Below, in pieces: positions 22,687 to 30,543 of a DNA stretch of 36,283 bases (the first letter of the stretch is position 1; each line of letters opens with the position of its first letter). Location of the stretch: positions 93,307-129,589 of the forward strand of contig NZ_LFMD02000005.1 in assembly GCF_015776785.2 (NCBI RefSeq), written 5' to 3'. The DNA comes from Kitasatospora sp. SUK 42 (GTDB taxonomy: Bacteria > Actinomycetota > Actinomycetes > Streptomycetales > Streptomycetaceae). Position numbers and translations under genes: made by a program. The notes beneath the pieces are model-generated. The model searched no databases, was not told the DNA's origin, and saw only the letters and a program-made list of their open reading frames with translations.

Positions 22687-22989
22687 GATCCGTCCTCGTG
22701 TGGTTGCGCGTCGCGTCGTGCTCCGTCGTGCTCCAGCCAAGCGCGTCCGGGGCGGCTGACCAGCTCTTCTTGACGCCTCCCTGACGCCCCGGAGGGCGTT
22801 CCCTACGCGGTCCATACGCGGCCCGCGCGCGGGGCACCCGCGCTCCCCCGGAGCCCGCCTCACCCGTTCGGCCTAACCAGCGCGCGAAGATCACTTTCAC
22901 GTGAATGGATGGTTGGTGAACGGAACGGCCCCCGGGCACTCGCGTACCCGGCGGGCTGTTCGATACCGAACTTTCTAGGGAGAGCGGGC
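22687..22989. other. Divergent promoter region between USP and oleate hydratase genes
   Basis: This 303-base gap has no gene. It contains a near-perfect dyad GACGCCC/GGGCGTT at about 22790-22807 and the palindrome TTCACGTGAA at 22896-22905 near the oleate hydratase start. Confidence 0.65.
22896..22905. promoter_or_regulatory. TTCACGTGAA palindrome upstream of oleate hydratase
   Basis: A perfect 10-bp palindrome in an AT-richer patch, with a related half site TTGGTGAA at 22914-22921. It lies about 85 bases before the TTG start. Position and symmetry suit a TetR-type or similar repressor site; no candidate regulator gene is adjacent. Confidence 0.45.
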
Positions 22990-24765
22990 TTGTTCTACAG
23001 CAGCGGCAACTACGAGGCGTTCGCCCGGCCGAGGAAGCCCGAGGGGGCCGAGCGCAAGCGGGCGTGGTTCGTGGGATCGGGCCTCGCCTCGCTGGCCGGG
23101 GCCGCGTTCCTGGTCCGCGACGGGCAGGTGCCCGGTGAGCGGATCACCGTCCTGGAGCGGCTGAAGCTGGCGGGCGGCGCGCTGGACGGCATCAAGGAGC
23201 CGGAGAAGGGCTTCGTCGTCCGGGGCGGGCGCGAGCTGGAGGACCATATGGAGTGCCTGTGGGACCTCTTCCGCTCGGTGCCCTCGCTGGAGGTCGAGAA
23301 CGCGTCCGTGCTGGACGAGTTCTACTGGCTCAACAAGGACGACCCGAACTTCTCGCTCCAGCGCGTCACCGAGCGCCGTGGCCAGGACGCCGGGACGAAC
23401 GGTCTGTTCGCGCTCAACGACAAGGCGCAGAAGGACATCGTCCGCATCTTCCTCGCCACCCGCGAGGAGTTGGAGGGCAAGCGGATCAACGAGGTCTTCT
23501 CGCAGGACTTCCTGGACAGCAACTTCTGGCTGTACTGGCGCACCATGTTCGCCTTCGAGGAGTGGCACGGCGCGCTGGAGATGAAGCTCTACCTCCATCG
23601 CTTCATCCACCACATCGGCGGCCTGCCGGACCTGTCGGCGCTGAAGTTCACCAAGTACAACCAGTACGAGTCCCTCGTGCTGCCGCTGACCCGCTGGCTG
23701 ATGGACCAGGGTGTCCGGTTCCGCTTCGACGTCGAGGTCACCGACATCGACTTCGACCTCTCCCCTGGCCGCAAGCAGGCCACCCGGATCCACTGGCGCG
23801 AGGGCGGCCAGGAGGGCGGGGTGGACCTCGGCGTGGACGACCTGGTGTTCACCACCATCGGCTCGCTGACCGAGAACTCCGACAACGGCGACCAGCACAC
23901 CCCGGCCCGGCTGGACGAGGGCCCGGCCCCGGCCTGGGACCTCTGGCGCCGGATCGCCGCCAAGGACCCGGCCTTCGGTCGCCCCGAGGTGTTCTGCGGC
24001 AACATCGACGAGAGCAAGTGGGAGTCCGCGACCGTCACCACCCTCGACGCGCGCATCCCGCACCACATCCAGAAGGTCGCCAAGCGCGACCCGTTCAGCG
24101 GCGGCGTGGTGACCGGCGGCATCGTCACCGCCCGCGACTCCTCCTGGCTGCTGAGCTGGACGGTCAACCGCCAGCCGCACTTCAAGCAGCAGCCCGCCGA
24201 CCAGATCGTGGTCTGGGTGTACTCGCTGTTCGTCGACCGCCCCGGCGACTACGTGAAGAAGCCGATGCAGGAGTGCACCGGCGAGGAGATCACCCAGGAG
24301 TGGCTGTACCACCTGGGCGTTCCGGTGGAGGAAATCCCCGAGCTGGCCGCGAACGCCGCCCGCTGCGTGCCGGTGATGATGCCGTACGTCACCTCCTTCT
24401 TCCTGCCCCGGCACGCGGGCGACCGGCCGGACGTGGTGCCCGAGGGCGCGGTCAACTTCGCCTTCATCGGCCAGTTCGCCGAGACCACCCGGGACTGCAT
24501 CTTCACCACCGAGTACTCGGTGCGCACCGGCATGGAGGCCGTGTACCGGCTGATGGGCGTCGAGCGCGGCGTACCCGAGGTGTTCAACTCCACCTACGAC
24601 GTGCGCAAGCTGCTCGCCGCCACCACCCGGCTCCGCGACGGCGCCGAACTCGCTCTCCCCGGGCCGGAGTTCCTGCGCAAGCGGCTGCTGCGCCGGGTGG
24701 AGGCCACCGAGGTCGGCGAGCTGCTGCAGGAGTTCGGGCTGATCGAGGACGAGCGGCGGCACTGA
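22990..24765 (+). CDS. ohyA: Oleate hydratase (myosin-cross-reactive antigen family)
   Basis: A 591-residue FAD-dependent fatty acid hydratase that adds water across the cis-9 double bond of oleate to give 10-hydroxystearate. It shows the family start 'FYSSGNYEAFARPRKPEG', the Rossmann 'VGSGLASLAGAAFL' (about 28-41), the catalytic-region 'RGGRELEDHMECLWDLFRS', 'KYNQYESLVLPLTRWL' with the conserved Tyr, and the C-terminal FAD segment 'FAFIGQFAETTRDCIFTTEYS'. Length is normal for MCRA (PF06100). TTG at 22990 is chosen because AGGGAG lies about 8 bases upstream and homologs begin at this point; ATG at 22909 would add 27 residues. The role is detoxification of, or signalling through, unsaturated fatty acids at the membrane. 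Confidence 0.95.
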   Translation: MFYSSGNYEAFARPRKPEGAERKRAWFVGSGLASLAGAAFLVRDGQVPGERITVLERLKLAGGALDGIKEPEKGFVVRGGRELEDHMECLWDLFRSVPSLEVENASVLDEFYWLNKDDPNFSLQRVTERRGQDAGTNGLFALNDKAQKDIVRIFLATREELEGKRINEVFSQDFLDSNFWLYWRTMFAFEEWHGALEMKLYLHRFIHHIGGLPDLSALKFTKYNQYESLVLPLTRWLMDQGVRFRFDVEVTDIDFDLSPGRKQATRIHWREGGQEGGVDLGVDDLVFTTIGSLTENSDNGDQHTPARLDEGPAPAWDLWRRIAAKDPAFGRPEVFCGNIDESKWESATVTTLDARIPHHIQKVAKRDPFSGGVVTGGIVTARDSSWLLSWTVNRQPHFKQQPADQIVVWVYSLFVDRPGDYVKKPMQECTGEEITQEWLYHLGVPVEEIPELAANAARCVPVMMPYVTSFFLPRHAGDRPDVVPEGAVNFAFIGQFAETTRDCIFTTEYSVRTGMEAVYRLMGVERGVPEVFNSTYDVRKLLAATTRLRDGAELALPGPEFLRKRLLRRVEATEVGELLQEFGLIEDERRH

Positions 24766-24785
24766 GGAGTCGCACAGGACGCGCC

Positions 24786-27161
24786 CTAGACGGCGGCGAT
24801 CGGGAGGTCGAACAGGTAGGCCGTCCCTCCGCCCGGGGCCGGTTCGGCGGTGAGCTCCCCGTTCATCGCCTCCACCAGGCCCCGGGCGACGGTCAGCCCG
24901 GCCGGCTCGGCGTCGCCCGGGGCGGTCACCCGCAGGTGGACGCGGCCCGCCACGGCGCCCGCGTCGACCACCGCCGGGCGGCCGGCCGCCGCCAGCACGT
25001 CGGCCACGGCCCGCTCCAGCAGGCCGGGGTCGGCGAGCACCTGCGGCAGCCCGCCCCCGAGCGCGGTCCGCACCCCGACGGGCTCGCCGGAGAGCGCGGC
25101 CGCCACCACGGGGGCCAGCCCGGTGGGCCGCAGCACCACCGGGATCTCCCCGGCCCGCAGCCGGCTGAGGTCCAGCAGGTTGGCGAGCAGCCGCTCCATC
25201 CGCCGGGCCTCGGAGCGGATCCGTCGCCGCTCCGGGCCCGGCAGTTCGGCGGCCTCCCGGCGCAGCGCGGCCAGCGGGGCGCGCAGGTCCTGGCCGACGG
25301 CCTCCAGCAGGGCGGTGTGCAGGGCGTCGGTGTGGGCGAGGGTCTCGGCCGCGGCGGCCTGGGCGGCGAGGCGCTCGCGGTCGCGGGCCAGTTTCAGCTG
25401 GGTGACGTACGGGCCCAGCAGCCGGGTGTCCTCCTCGCCGAGCGCCGGTCCGCGCAGCGCGAGGACGGCGTCGGAGCCGAGGTCGACGGCGAGCGAGGCC
25501 TCGTCGGGGCGCAGCGGGACGGTGGCGCCGGAGGCGGCGGCGGGCTGCCAGAGCCGGCCGGTGCGGACCAGGACGACGGCGCCGTCCAGTCCGAAGACCT
25601 GGCGCAGTTCGGCGACCAGGTCGGGCAGCGCCCGGGCCCCGGACTCGACCGTCTCCCCGGCGAGGCGGGCCAGTACGGCGGCCTCGGCGCGGGCCCGGTC
25701 GGCCTGTTGGGAGCGGCGGGCCAGGCCGTCGATGAGGTGGGAGATGATCCCGGCGACGACGAGGAAGAGCAGCAGCGCGGCGAGGTCGGCGCCGCGCTCG
25801 ACGGCGAGGCTGTGCCAGGGCCTGATGAAGAACCAGTCGGCGGCGAGCGCCCCGGCGGCGGTGGTGCCGGCGGCGGGCAGCAGGCCGCCGAGCCGGGCGG
25901 TGGCGGCGACGGCGAGCAGCAGGCAGAGCAGCACCCCGCCGAGCGCGAGCGAGCCGCGCAGCGGGGAGAGCGCCCAGGCGAGGAGGATGCCGGTGGCCGG
26001 GCCGAGCAGCCAGGCGAGCCGGCGGCGGTGCAGCGGTACGGCGGCCGGGCGGCGGCGCCTGGGGGCGGCCGGGACGGTGAGCAGGCCGGGTTCGGGCGGG
26101 GGCAGCACCCGGACGTCGATCGGGCCGGCCAGCCGGATGACCCGGTTGATGACCGAGCCGGTGGCCAGTTCGCGCAGCCGGCTGCGGCCGGTGGGGCCGA
26201 GCAGGATCTGGGTGGCGCTCTCGGTGCGCGCGAAGTCGACCAGGGTGCGGGCGACGTCGCCGCCGCTGACCTCGACGTAGCTGCCGTGCAGTTCGTGCAG
26301 CAGGGCGCGCTGGTCAGCCAGGCCCGCCGGCTCGCGGGTGGCGGTGCCGTCGTCGGGGCGCACGTGCACGCCGATCAGGTCGCCGTGCACCCGGGTGGCG
26401 GTGCGGGCGCCGCGGCGGATCAGGTGCTCGCCCTGGGGGGCGCCGTTGAGGGCGACGAGGATGCGCTCCTTGGTCTCCCAGGGTGCGCGGATGCCGTGCC
26501 GGGCACGGTAGTCGGCGAGTTCCTCCTCGACCCGGTCGGCGAGCCAGAGCAGGGCGAGTTCGCGCAGGGCGCCGAGGTTGCCGGCCCGGAAGTAGTGGTC
26601 GAGGGCGACGTCGACCCGGTCGGGCGGGTAGATGTCGCCCTGGGCCATCCGGGTGCGCAGGGCCTGCGGGCTGAGGTCGACGAGTTCGATCCGCTCGGCG
26701 GCGCGCACGACCTCGTCGGGGATCCGCTCGCGCTGGGCGACGCCGGTGATCTGCTGCACGACGTCGTTGAGGCTCTCCAGGTGCTGGATGTTGACGGTGG
26801 TGTCGACGTCGATGCCGGCGTCGAGCAGTTGGCGGACGTCCTCCCAGCGCTTGACGTGGCGGCTGCCGGGGGCGTTGGTGTGGGCGAGTTCGTCGACGAG
26901 GGCGAGCAGGGGGCGGCGGGCGAGCAGGGCGTCGACGTCCAGCTCGGTGAACTCGGCGCCCCGGTGGTGGACGGTCCGGCGGGGCAGCACCGGCAGGTCG
27001 CCGAGCTGCTGCTCGGTGCCCCGGCGGCCGTAGGTCTCGACCAGGCCGACGACGACGTCCAGTTCCTCGTCGTCGTGCAGCCGCCGGCCCTCGGCGAGCA
27101 TGGCGTACGTCTTCCCGACCCCCGGCGCCGCCCCCAGGTAGACCCGCAGCCGTCCGCTCAC
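24786..27161 (-). CDS. KdpD-like sensor protein with degenerate histidine kinase core
   Basis: A 791-residue KdpD homolog. The N-terminal KdpD domain has Walker A GAAPGVGKT (10-18) and a Walker-B-like 'LALVDELAHTNAPGSRH'. A USP domain follows (about 225-360), then DUF4118 with four membrane segments (about 377-477) and a GAF-like region. In the kinase core the H-box reads 'AVGQDLRAPLA': the phospho-accepting His is Gln624 (codon CAG, minus strand 25292-25290). The catalytic domain lacks the N-box Asn and the DxGPG loop, though 'GLTVARGLVEAMNG' survives. KdpD normally controls potassium uptake with KdpE; no kdpE or kdpFABC is present here. GTG at 27161 has a GGAGGT ribosome site and fits homologs; the upstream in-frame GTG at 27221 is less likely. 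Probably a pseudokinase sensor. Confidence 0.9.
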   Translation of the reverse strand: MSGRLRVYLGAAPGVGKTYAMLAEGRRLHDDEELDVVVGLVETYGRRGTEQQLGDLPVLPRRTVHHRGAEFTELDVDALLARRPLLALVDELAHTNAPGSRHVKRWEDVRQLLDAGIDVDTTVNIQHLESLNDVVQQITGVAQRERIPDEVVRAAERIELVDLSPQALRTRMAQGDIYPPDRVDVALDHYFRAGNLGALRELALLWLADRVEEELADYRARHGIRAPWETKERILVALNGAPQGEHLIRRGARTATRVHGDLIGVHVRPDDGTATREPAGLADQRALLHELHGSYVEVSGGDVARTLVDFARTESATQILLGPTGRSRLRELATGSVINRVIRLAGPIDVRVLPPPEPGLLTVPAAPRRRRPAAVPLHRRRLAWLLGPATGILLAWALSPLRGSLALGGVLLCLLLAVAATARLGGLLPAAGTTAAGALAADWFFIRPWHSLAVERGADLAALLLFLVVAGIISHLIDGLARRSQQADRARAEAAVLARLAGETVESGARALPDLVAELRQVFGLDGAVVLVRTGRLWQPAAASGATVPLRPDEASLAVDLGSDAVLALRGPALGEEDTRLLGPYVTQLKLARDRERLAAQAAAAETLAHTDALHTALLEAVGQDLRAPLAALRREAAELPGPERRRIRSEARRMERLLANLLDLSRLRAGEIPVVLRPTGLAPVVAAALSGEPVGVRTALGGGLPQVLADPGLLERAVADVLAAAGRPAVVDAGAVAGRVHLRVTAPGDAEPAGLTVARGLVEAMNGELTAEPAPGGGTAYLFDLPIAAV

Positions 27162-27214
27162 CGCACCACCTCCAGGTCCATGGTCGGCCGGTCCGGGCCC
27201 GGGCGCGAGCGACA

Positions 27215-27243
27215 CCGACACGATGATCGAATGGTGCTATCGT
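27215..27243 (+). promoter_or_regulatory. Promoter of the GntR operon, probably leaderless
   Basis: CCGACA (27215-27220) as -35 and TATCGT (27238-27243) as -10 are separated by 17 bases. Transcription would then start about 27250-27254, at the ATG itself. No ribosome site precedes the ATG, which supports a leaderless transcript. Confidence 0.55.
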
Positions 27244-27255
27244 CATTAGCACCAT
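27231..27255. promoter_or_regulatory. GntR operator covering -10 box and start codon
   Basis: ATGGTGCTA (27231-27239) and TAGCACCAT (27247-27255) form a perfect 9-bp dyad with a 7-base spacer. The right arm includes the first two bases of the GntR start codon and the left arm overlaps the -10 box. It fits autorepression by the YtrA-type regulator and could also affect the divergent KdpD-like gene 70 bases away. Confidence 0.75.
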
Positions 27256-27601
27256 GTTGCTGAAGCTGGACACCGGAGACGCCCGGCCACTGCACGAACA
27301 GGTCGCGGGCGCGATCAGACGCGCCGTCGCCGAGGGCGAGTGCGCCCCCGGGGACAAGCTGCCACCGGCCCGCGAACTGTCGCGGGCGCTGGGAGTGAAC
27401 ACCAACACCGTCCTGCGCGGGCTGCGCACGCTACGGGACGAGGGAGTGCTGGAGTTCCGCCGGGGCCGTGGCATCACGGTCGCGACGGACGCCGACACCC
27501 GCTCCGAACTGACCGAACGCGTACGACAGTTGATCGCCGACGCGGCCCGGGCGGGCTACAGCAGGAACGATCTCGTGGACATGATCAGGGGGATGTCGTG
27601 A
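27254..27601 (+). CDS. GntR-family regulator, YtrA subfamily
   Basis: A 115-residue short GntR regulator: winged helix in residues 10-75 ('PLHEQVAGAIRRAVAEGECAPGDKLPPARELSRALGVNTNTVLRGLRTLRDEGVLEFRRGRGITV') followed by a short helical dimerisation tail 'LTERVRQLIADAARAGYSRNDLVDMIR', the mark of the YtrA group. YtrA regulators usually repress operons of membrane proteins or ABC transporters next to them. ATG at 27254 has no ribosome site, consistent with a leaderless transcript. Its stop overlaps the downstream GTG (GTGA), so the DUF1648 membrane protein is its coupled partner and probable target. Confidence 0.95.
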   Translation: MLLKLDTGDARPLHEQVAGAIRRAVAEGECAPGDKLPPARELSRALGVNTNTVLRGLRTLRDEGVLEFRRGRGITVATDADTRSELTERVRQLIADAARAGYSRNDLVDMIRGMS

Positions 27602-28623
27602 AGGACGAACAGCCCGTGACGGACCGGCCCGCGACGGGCCGCCCGGCGCGCCGGGGCGCGCTCTGGGCCGCGGTGGCCTGGACGCTCGGCGTGCTGGCGC
27701 TGCTCGTAGCACTGCCACTGGCCGCACGCGACCGGCTGCCCGAGCAGGTGGCCACCCACTGGAGCGGCCGCAACCCGGACGGCTCGATGCCGCTGACGGC
27801 GGCGGCGCTGTTCCCGGCCGGCATCTGGCTGCTGGTGGCGCTCGGCGTCGCGGCCGCCTTCCGCTTCCGGCCCGGCCAGGCGCGCGGTCACTTCGCCGCC
27901 GTTCTGGCCGCCACCGGCGTGCTGCTGACGGGCGCCCAGACCTCCGTCGTGCACGCCAACCTGGACCGCGCCCGCTGGCAGGACGCCGCGCCGATGGGCA
28001 TCGAGGTGGTCCTCGTCATCGTCGCGGCGGGAGCGGCCGGCCTGCTGGCCTGGTTCGCGACCCGCACACCCGCCACCGGAGGCACCGGAGGCACCGAAAA
28101 CGCCACCGCCCACCCGGCCACGGCGCTGGAGGTCCCGGCCGACACCCGGCTCGTCTGGCTCTCGCACGCCGCCAACGCCTGGATGCAGGTGACCGCCGCC
28201 GTCCTCGGCCTGGGGGCGGCCGGGATCGCACTGATCGCGGCGAGCGGGCTGAGCGGGCCCAACTGGTTCACCGCCGTCACCCTCGCCGTGGGAGCGGTGG
28301 TCCTCCTGCTCAGCTCCTCCGTCCAGGTCCGGGTGACCGCCGCGGGACTGTACGTCGGCTTCGGCCCGTTCGGCTGGCCCGCCCGGCGCTTCGCCCCCGA
28401 GGACCTGCTCTCGGCCAGGGCCGAGCAGCGCACCGCCGGCCAGACGGGCGGCTGGGGCTACCGCATCAACAACCGCGGCACCACGGTGATGCTGCGCGGC
28501 GGCGACTGCCTGGTGGTCCGCACCCGGCGCGGGAGCGACTTCGCCGTCAGCGTCGACGACGCCGAGCGCGGGGCCGCCCTCCTCAACACGCTCATCACCG
28601 GGGCCGCCACCCCGACCCGCTGA
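27598..28623 (+). CDS. DUF1648-domain membrane protein
   Basis: A 341-residue integral membrane protein. It starts with the DUF1648 (PF07853) signature 'LPLAARDRLPEQVATHWSGRNPDGSMP' (about 40-66) after the first membrane helix, then several further helices, a short Gly/Thr/Glu linker (about 160-180), two more helix pairs and a C-terminal soluble beta domain ('LYVGFGPFGWPARRF...', 'VMLRGGDCLVVRTRRGSDFAVSVDDAERGAALLNTLI'), which resembles the PH-like tails of similar proteins. The family includes SdpI-type immunity-like proteins, but the function is unknown here. GTG at 27598 overlaps the GntR stop (GTGA). A strong terminator follows. Confidence 0.88.
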   Translation: MKDEQPVTDRPATGRPARRGALWAAVAWTLGVLALLVALPLAARDRLPEQVATHWSGRNPDGSMPLTAAALFPAGIWLLVALGVAAAFRFRPGQARGHFAAVLAATGVLLTGAQTSVVHANLDRARWQDAAPMGIEVVLVIVAAGAAGLLAWFATRTPATGGTGGTENATAHPATALEVPADTRLVWLSHAANAWMQVTAAVLGLGAAGIALIAASGLSGPNWFTAVTLAVGAVVLLLSSSVQVRVTAAGLYVGFGPFGWPARRFAPEDLLSARAEQRTAGQTGGWGYRINNRGTTVMLRGGDCLVVRTRRGSDFAVSVDDAERGAALLNTLITGAATPTR

Positions 28624-28631
28624 TCCGCCCC

Positions 28632-28680
28632 CGTCAGGCCCCGCCACCCTCAGGCACTGCTCCGGTGGCGGGGCCTGACG
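28632..28680. terminator. Terminator after the GntR/DUF1648 operon
   Basis: Perfect 17-base arms (28632-28648 and 28664-28680) with a 15-base loop, nine bases after the stop. It isolates the operon from the ABC transporter genes. Confidence 0.88.
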
Positions 28681-28743
28681 ACTGCGGTCAGGCTGGTGCG
28701 CGGCCGGACCAACGGCGGCAGACAGGCGAGCAGCGGACGGACG

Positions 28744-30486
28744 GTGGTGCGGGTGGCCGGCGACGGTTTTCCCTCACGCGGCGTGTGGCGCCGGCCCGAG
28801 CTCCGCTGGGTGGACCTCCTGGTCGCCGCCGCCCTGATCTCCCTGCTCTACGGGCTGCTGCGGCTCGCCCCCTCGCTGAACGCGCCCTTCCTGCCCGACC
28901 AGGCCCCCGCCACCGTCTCCACCGACCCCTCCAACCTGCCGTACTACGCGGTCCGCTCGCTGGTGCGGATGTTCGTGGCACTGGTCGCCTCGGTGCTGTT
29001 CACCTTCGTCTACGCGATCGCCGCGGCCCGGCTCCGGCGGGCCGAGAAGGTGCTGCTGCCCGTCCTGGACATCCTCCAGTCGGTGCCCATCCTCGGCTTC
29101 CTGTCGGTCACCGTCACCGCCTTCATCAACCTCTTCCCCGGCTCCACCCTCGGCCTGGAGTGCGCGTCGATCTTCGCGATCTTCACCTCGATGGCCTGGA
29201 ACATGACCTTCGCGTTCTACTACTCGCTGGTCAGCCAGCCGGGAGAACTCGACGAGGCGGCCCGGGTGATGCGGCTGACCAAGTGGCAGCGGTTCTGGCG
29301 CCTCGACGTGCCCGGCGGCATGATCCCGCTGGTCTGGAACGGGATGATGAGCTTCGGCGGGGCCTGGTTCTTCCTCGCCGCCTCCGAGTCGATCAGCGTC
29401 CTCAACCACCACTACGCGCTGCCCGGCATCGGCTCCTACGCCGCCACCGCCATCGGCAGGGGCAACCTCGGACAGGTCGGCATCGCGATCGGCGTGATGG
29501 TCGTCATGGTGATCGGCGTCAACGTGCTGTTCTGGCGGCCGATGACGGCCTGGTCCGAGCGCTTCCGGGTCGAGGAGGCGGAGGCCGCCGACCGTCCGCG
29601 CAGCCTCGTCCTCGACCTGCTGCGCCGCTCCAGCCTGCCCGAGCTGGTCGCCCGGCCGCTGCGGCCCGTCGGGCTCGCGCTGGACCGGGGCACCCGGGTC
29701 TTCGGCCTGGCCGAGCACCCGCTGGCCCGCCCCGCCTCCCAGGAGCGCGCCGGCGACGTGTTCTTCGCCGGGGCGGTGACCGCCGTCGTGCTCTTCGGCG
29801 CCTGGAAGGCCTTCGACTACGTGAGCACCACCGTCGGCCTCCGCGAGTTCGGCCACGCCTTCGCGCTCGGCGCGGCCACCTTCGGCCGGGTGCTGGTGCT
29901 GCTCGCGGCGGCGACCGTGGTGTGGGTGCCGATCGGGGTGTGGATCGGGATGAACCCCAAGGTCACCCGGTTCGCCCAGCCGGTGGTGCAGGTGCTGGCC
30001 AGCTTCCCGGCGAACTTCCTCTTCCCCTTCGCCACCGCCGCCTTCGTCGCCCTCGGGATCTCACTGAACATCGGCTCCGTACTGCTGATGGCGCTCGGCG
30101 CGCAGTGGTACATCCTGTTCAACGTGATCGCCGGGGCCTCCGCGATCCCCACCGACCTGCGCGAGGCGATGACCGGCTTCCAGGTCAGGGGGCGGCTGCG
30201 CTGGCGGGCGTTCATCCTGCCCGCCGTCTTCCCGTACTACGTCACCGGCGGCATCACCGCGGCCGGCGGCGCCTGGAACGCCTCCATCGTCGCCGAGGTG
30301 GTGCAGTACGGCTCGCACCACCTGACCGCCACCGGGCTCGGCGCGTACATCGCCGACGCCACCGGGACGGGCGCCTTCCCGAAGATCCTGGTCGGGGTGA
30401 GCGTCATGAGCGTGTACGTGGTCGCGCTCAACCGCCTGCTGTGGCGCCGCCTCTACCGGCTCGCCGAAACCCGCTACTCCCTCTGA
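28744..30486 (+). CDS. ABC importer permease, two fused permease domains (NitT/TauT type)
   Basis: A ~580-residue protein holding two BPD_transp_1-type permease units, each with about six membrane segments. EAA-loop equivalents are 'DEAARVMRLTKWQRFWRLDVPGGMIPLVWNG' in the first half and 'REAMTGFQVRGRLRWRAFILPAVFPYYVTGG' in the second. This is a fused version of the dimeric SsuC/TauC/NrtB permeases for nitrate, sulfonate or bicarbonate. The start is uncertain: GTG at 28744 is used; GTGs at 28696, 28747 and 28753 are also in frame and no clear ribosome site is seen. The partner ATPase follows after 57 bases. The substrate is unknown, and no binding protein is in the window. Confidence 0.85.
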   Translation: MVRVAGDGFPSRGVWRRPELRWVDLLVAAALISLLYGLLRLAPSLNAPFLPDQAPATVSTDPSNLPYYAVRSLVRMFVALVASVLFTFVYAIAAARLRRAEKVLLPVLDILQSVPILGFLSVTVTAFINLFPGSTLGLECASIFAIFTSMAWNMTFAFYYSLVSQPGELDEAARVMRLTKWQRFWRLDVPGGMIPLVWNGMMSFGGAWFFLAASESISVLNHHYALPGIGSYAATAIGRGNLGQVGIAIGVMVVMVIGVNVLFWRPMTAWSERFRVEEAEAADRPRSLVLDLLRRSSLPELVARPLRPVGLALDRGTRVFGLAEHPLARPASQERAGDVFFAGAVTAVVLFGAWKAFDYVSTTVGLREFGHAFALGAATFGRVLVLLAAATVVWVPIGVWIGMNPKVTRFAQPVVQVLASFPANFLFPFATAAFVALGISLNIGSVLLMALGAQWYILFNVIAGASAIPTDLREAMTGFQVRGRLRWRAFILPAVFPYYVTGGITAAGGAWNASIVAEVVQYGSHHLTATGLGAYIADATGTGAFPKILVGVSVMSVYVVALNRLLWRRLYRLAETRYSL

Positions 30487-30543
30487 CCCTCCCCCACGCC
30501 CCACGCCCCCCGCCCGCCACGCCAGCCGAGGAGCCCCGCCGCG

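Noticed and set aside
23253..27263. Open frame of over 1300 codons on the plus strand
   Set aside because: It overlaps oleate hydratase in another frame and runs antisense to the KdpD-like gene, with no recognisable domain and shadow-type composition.
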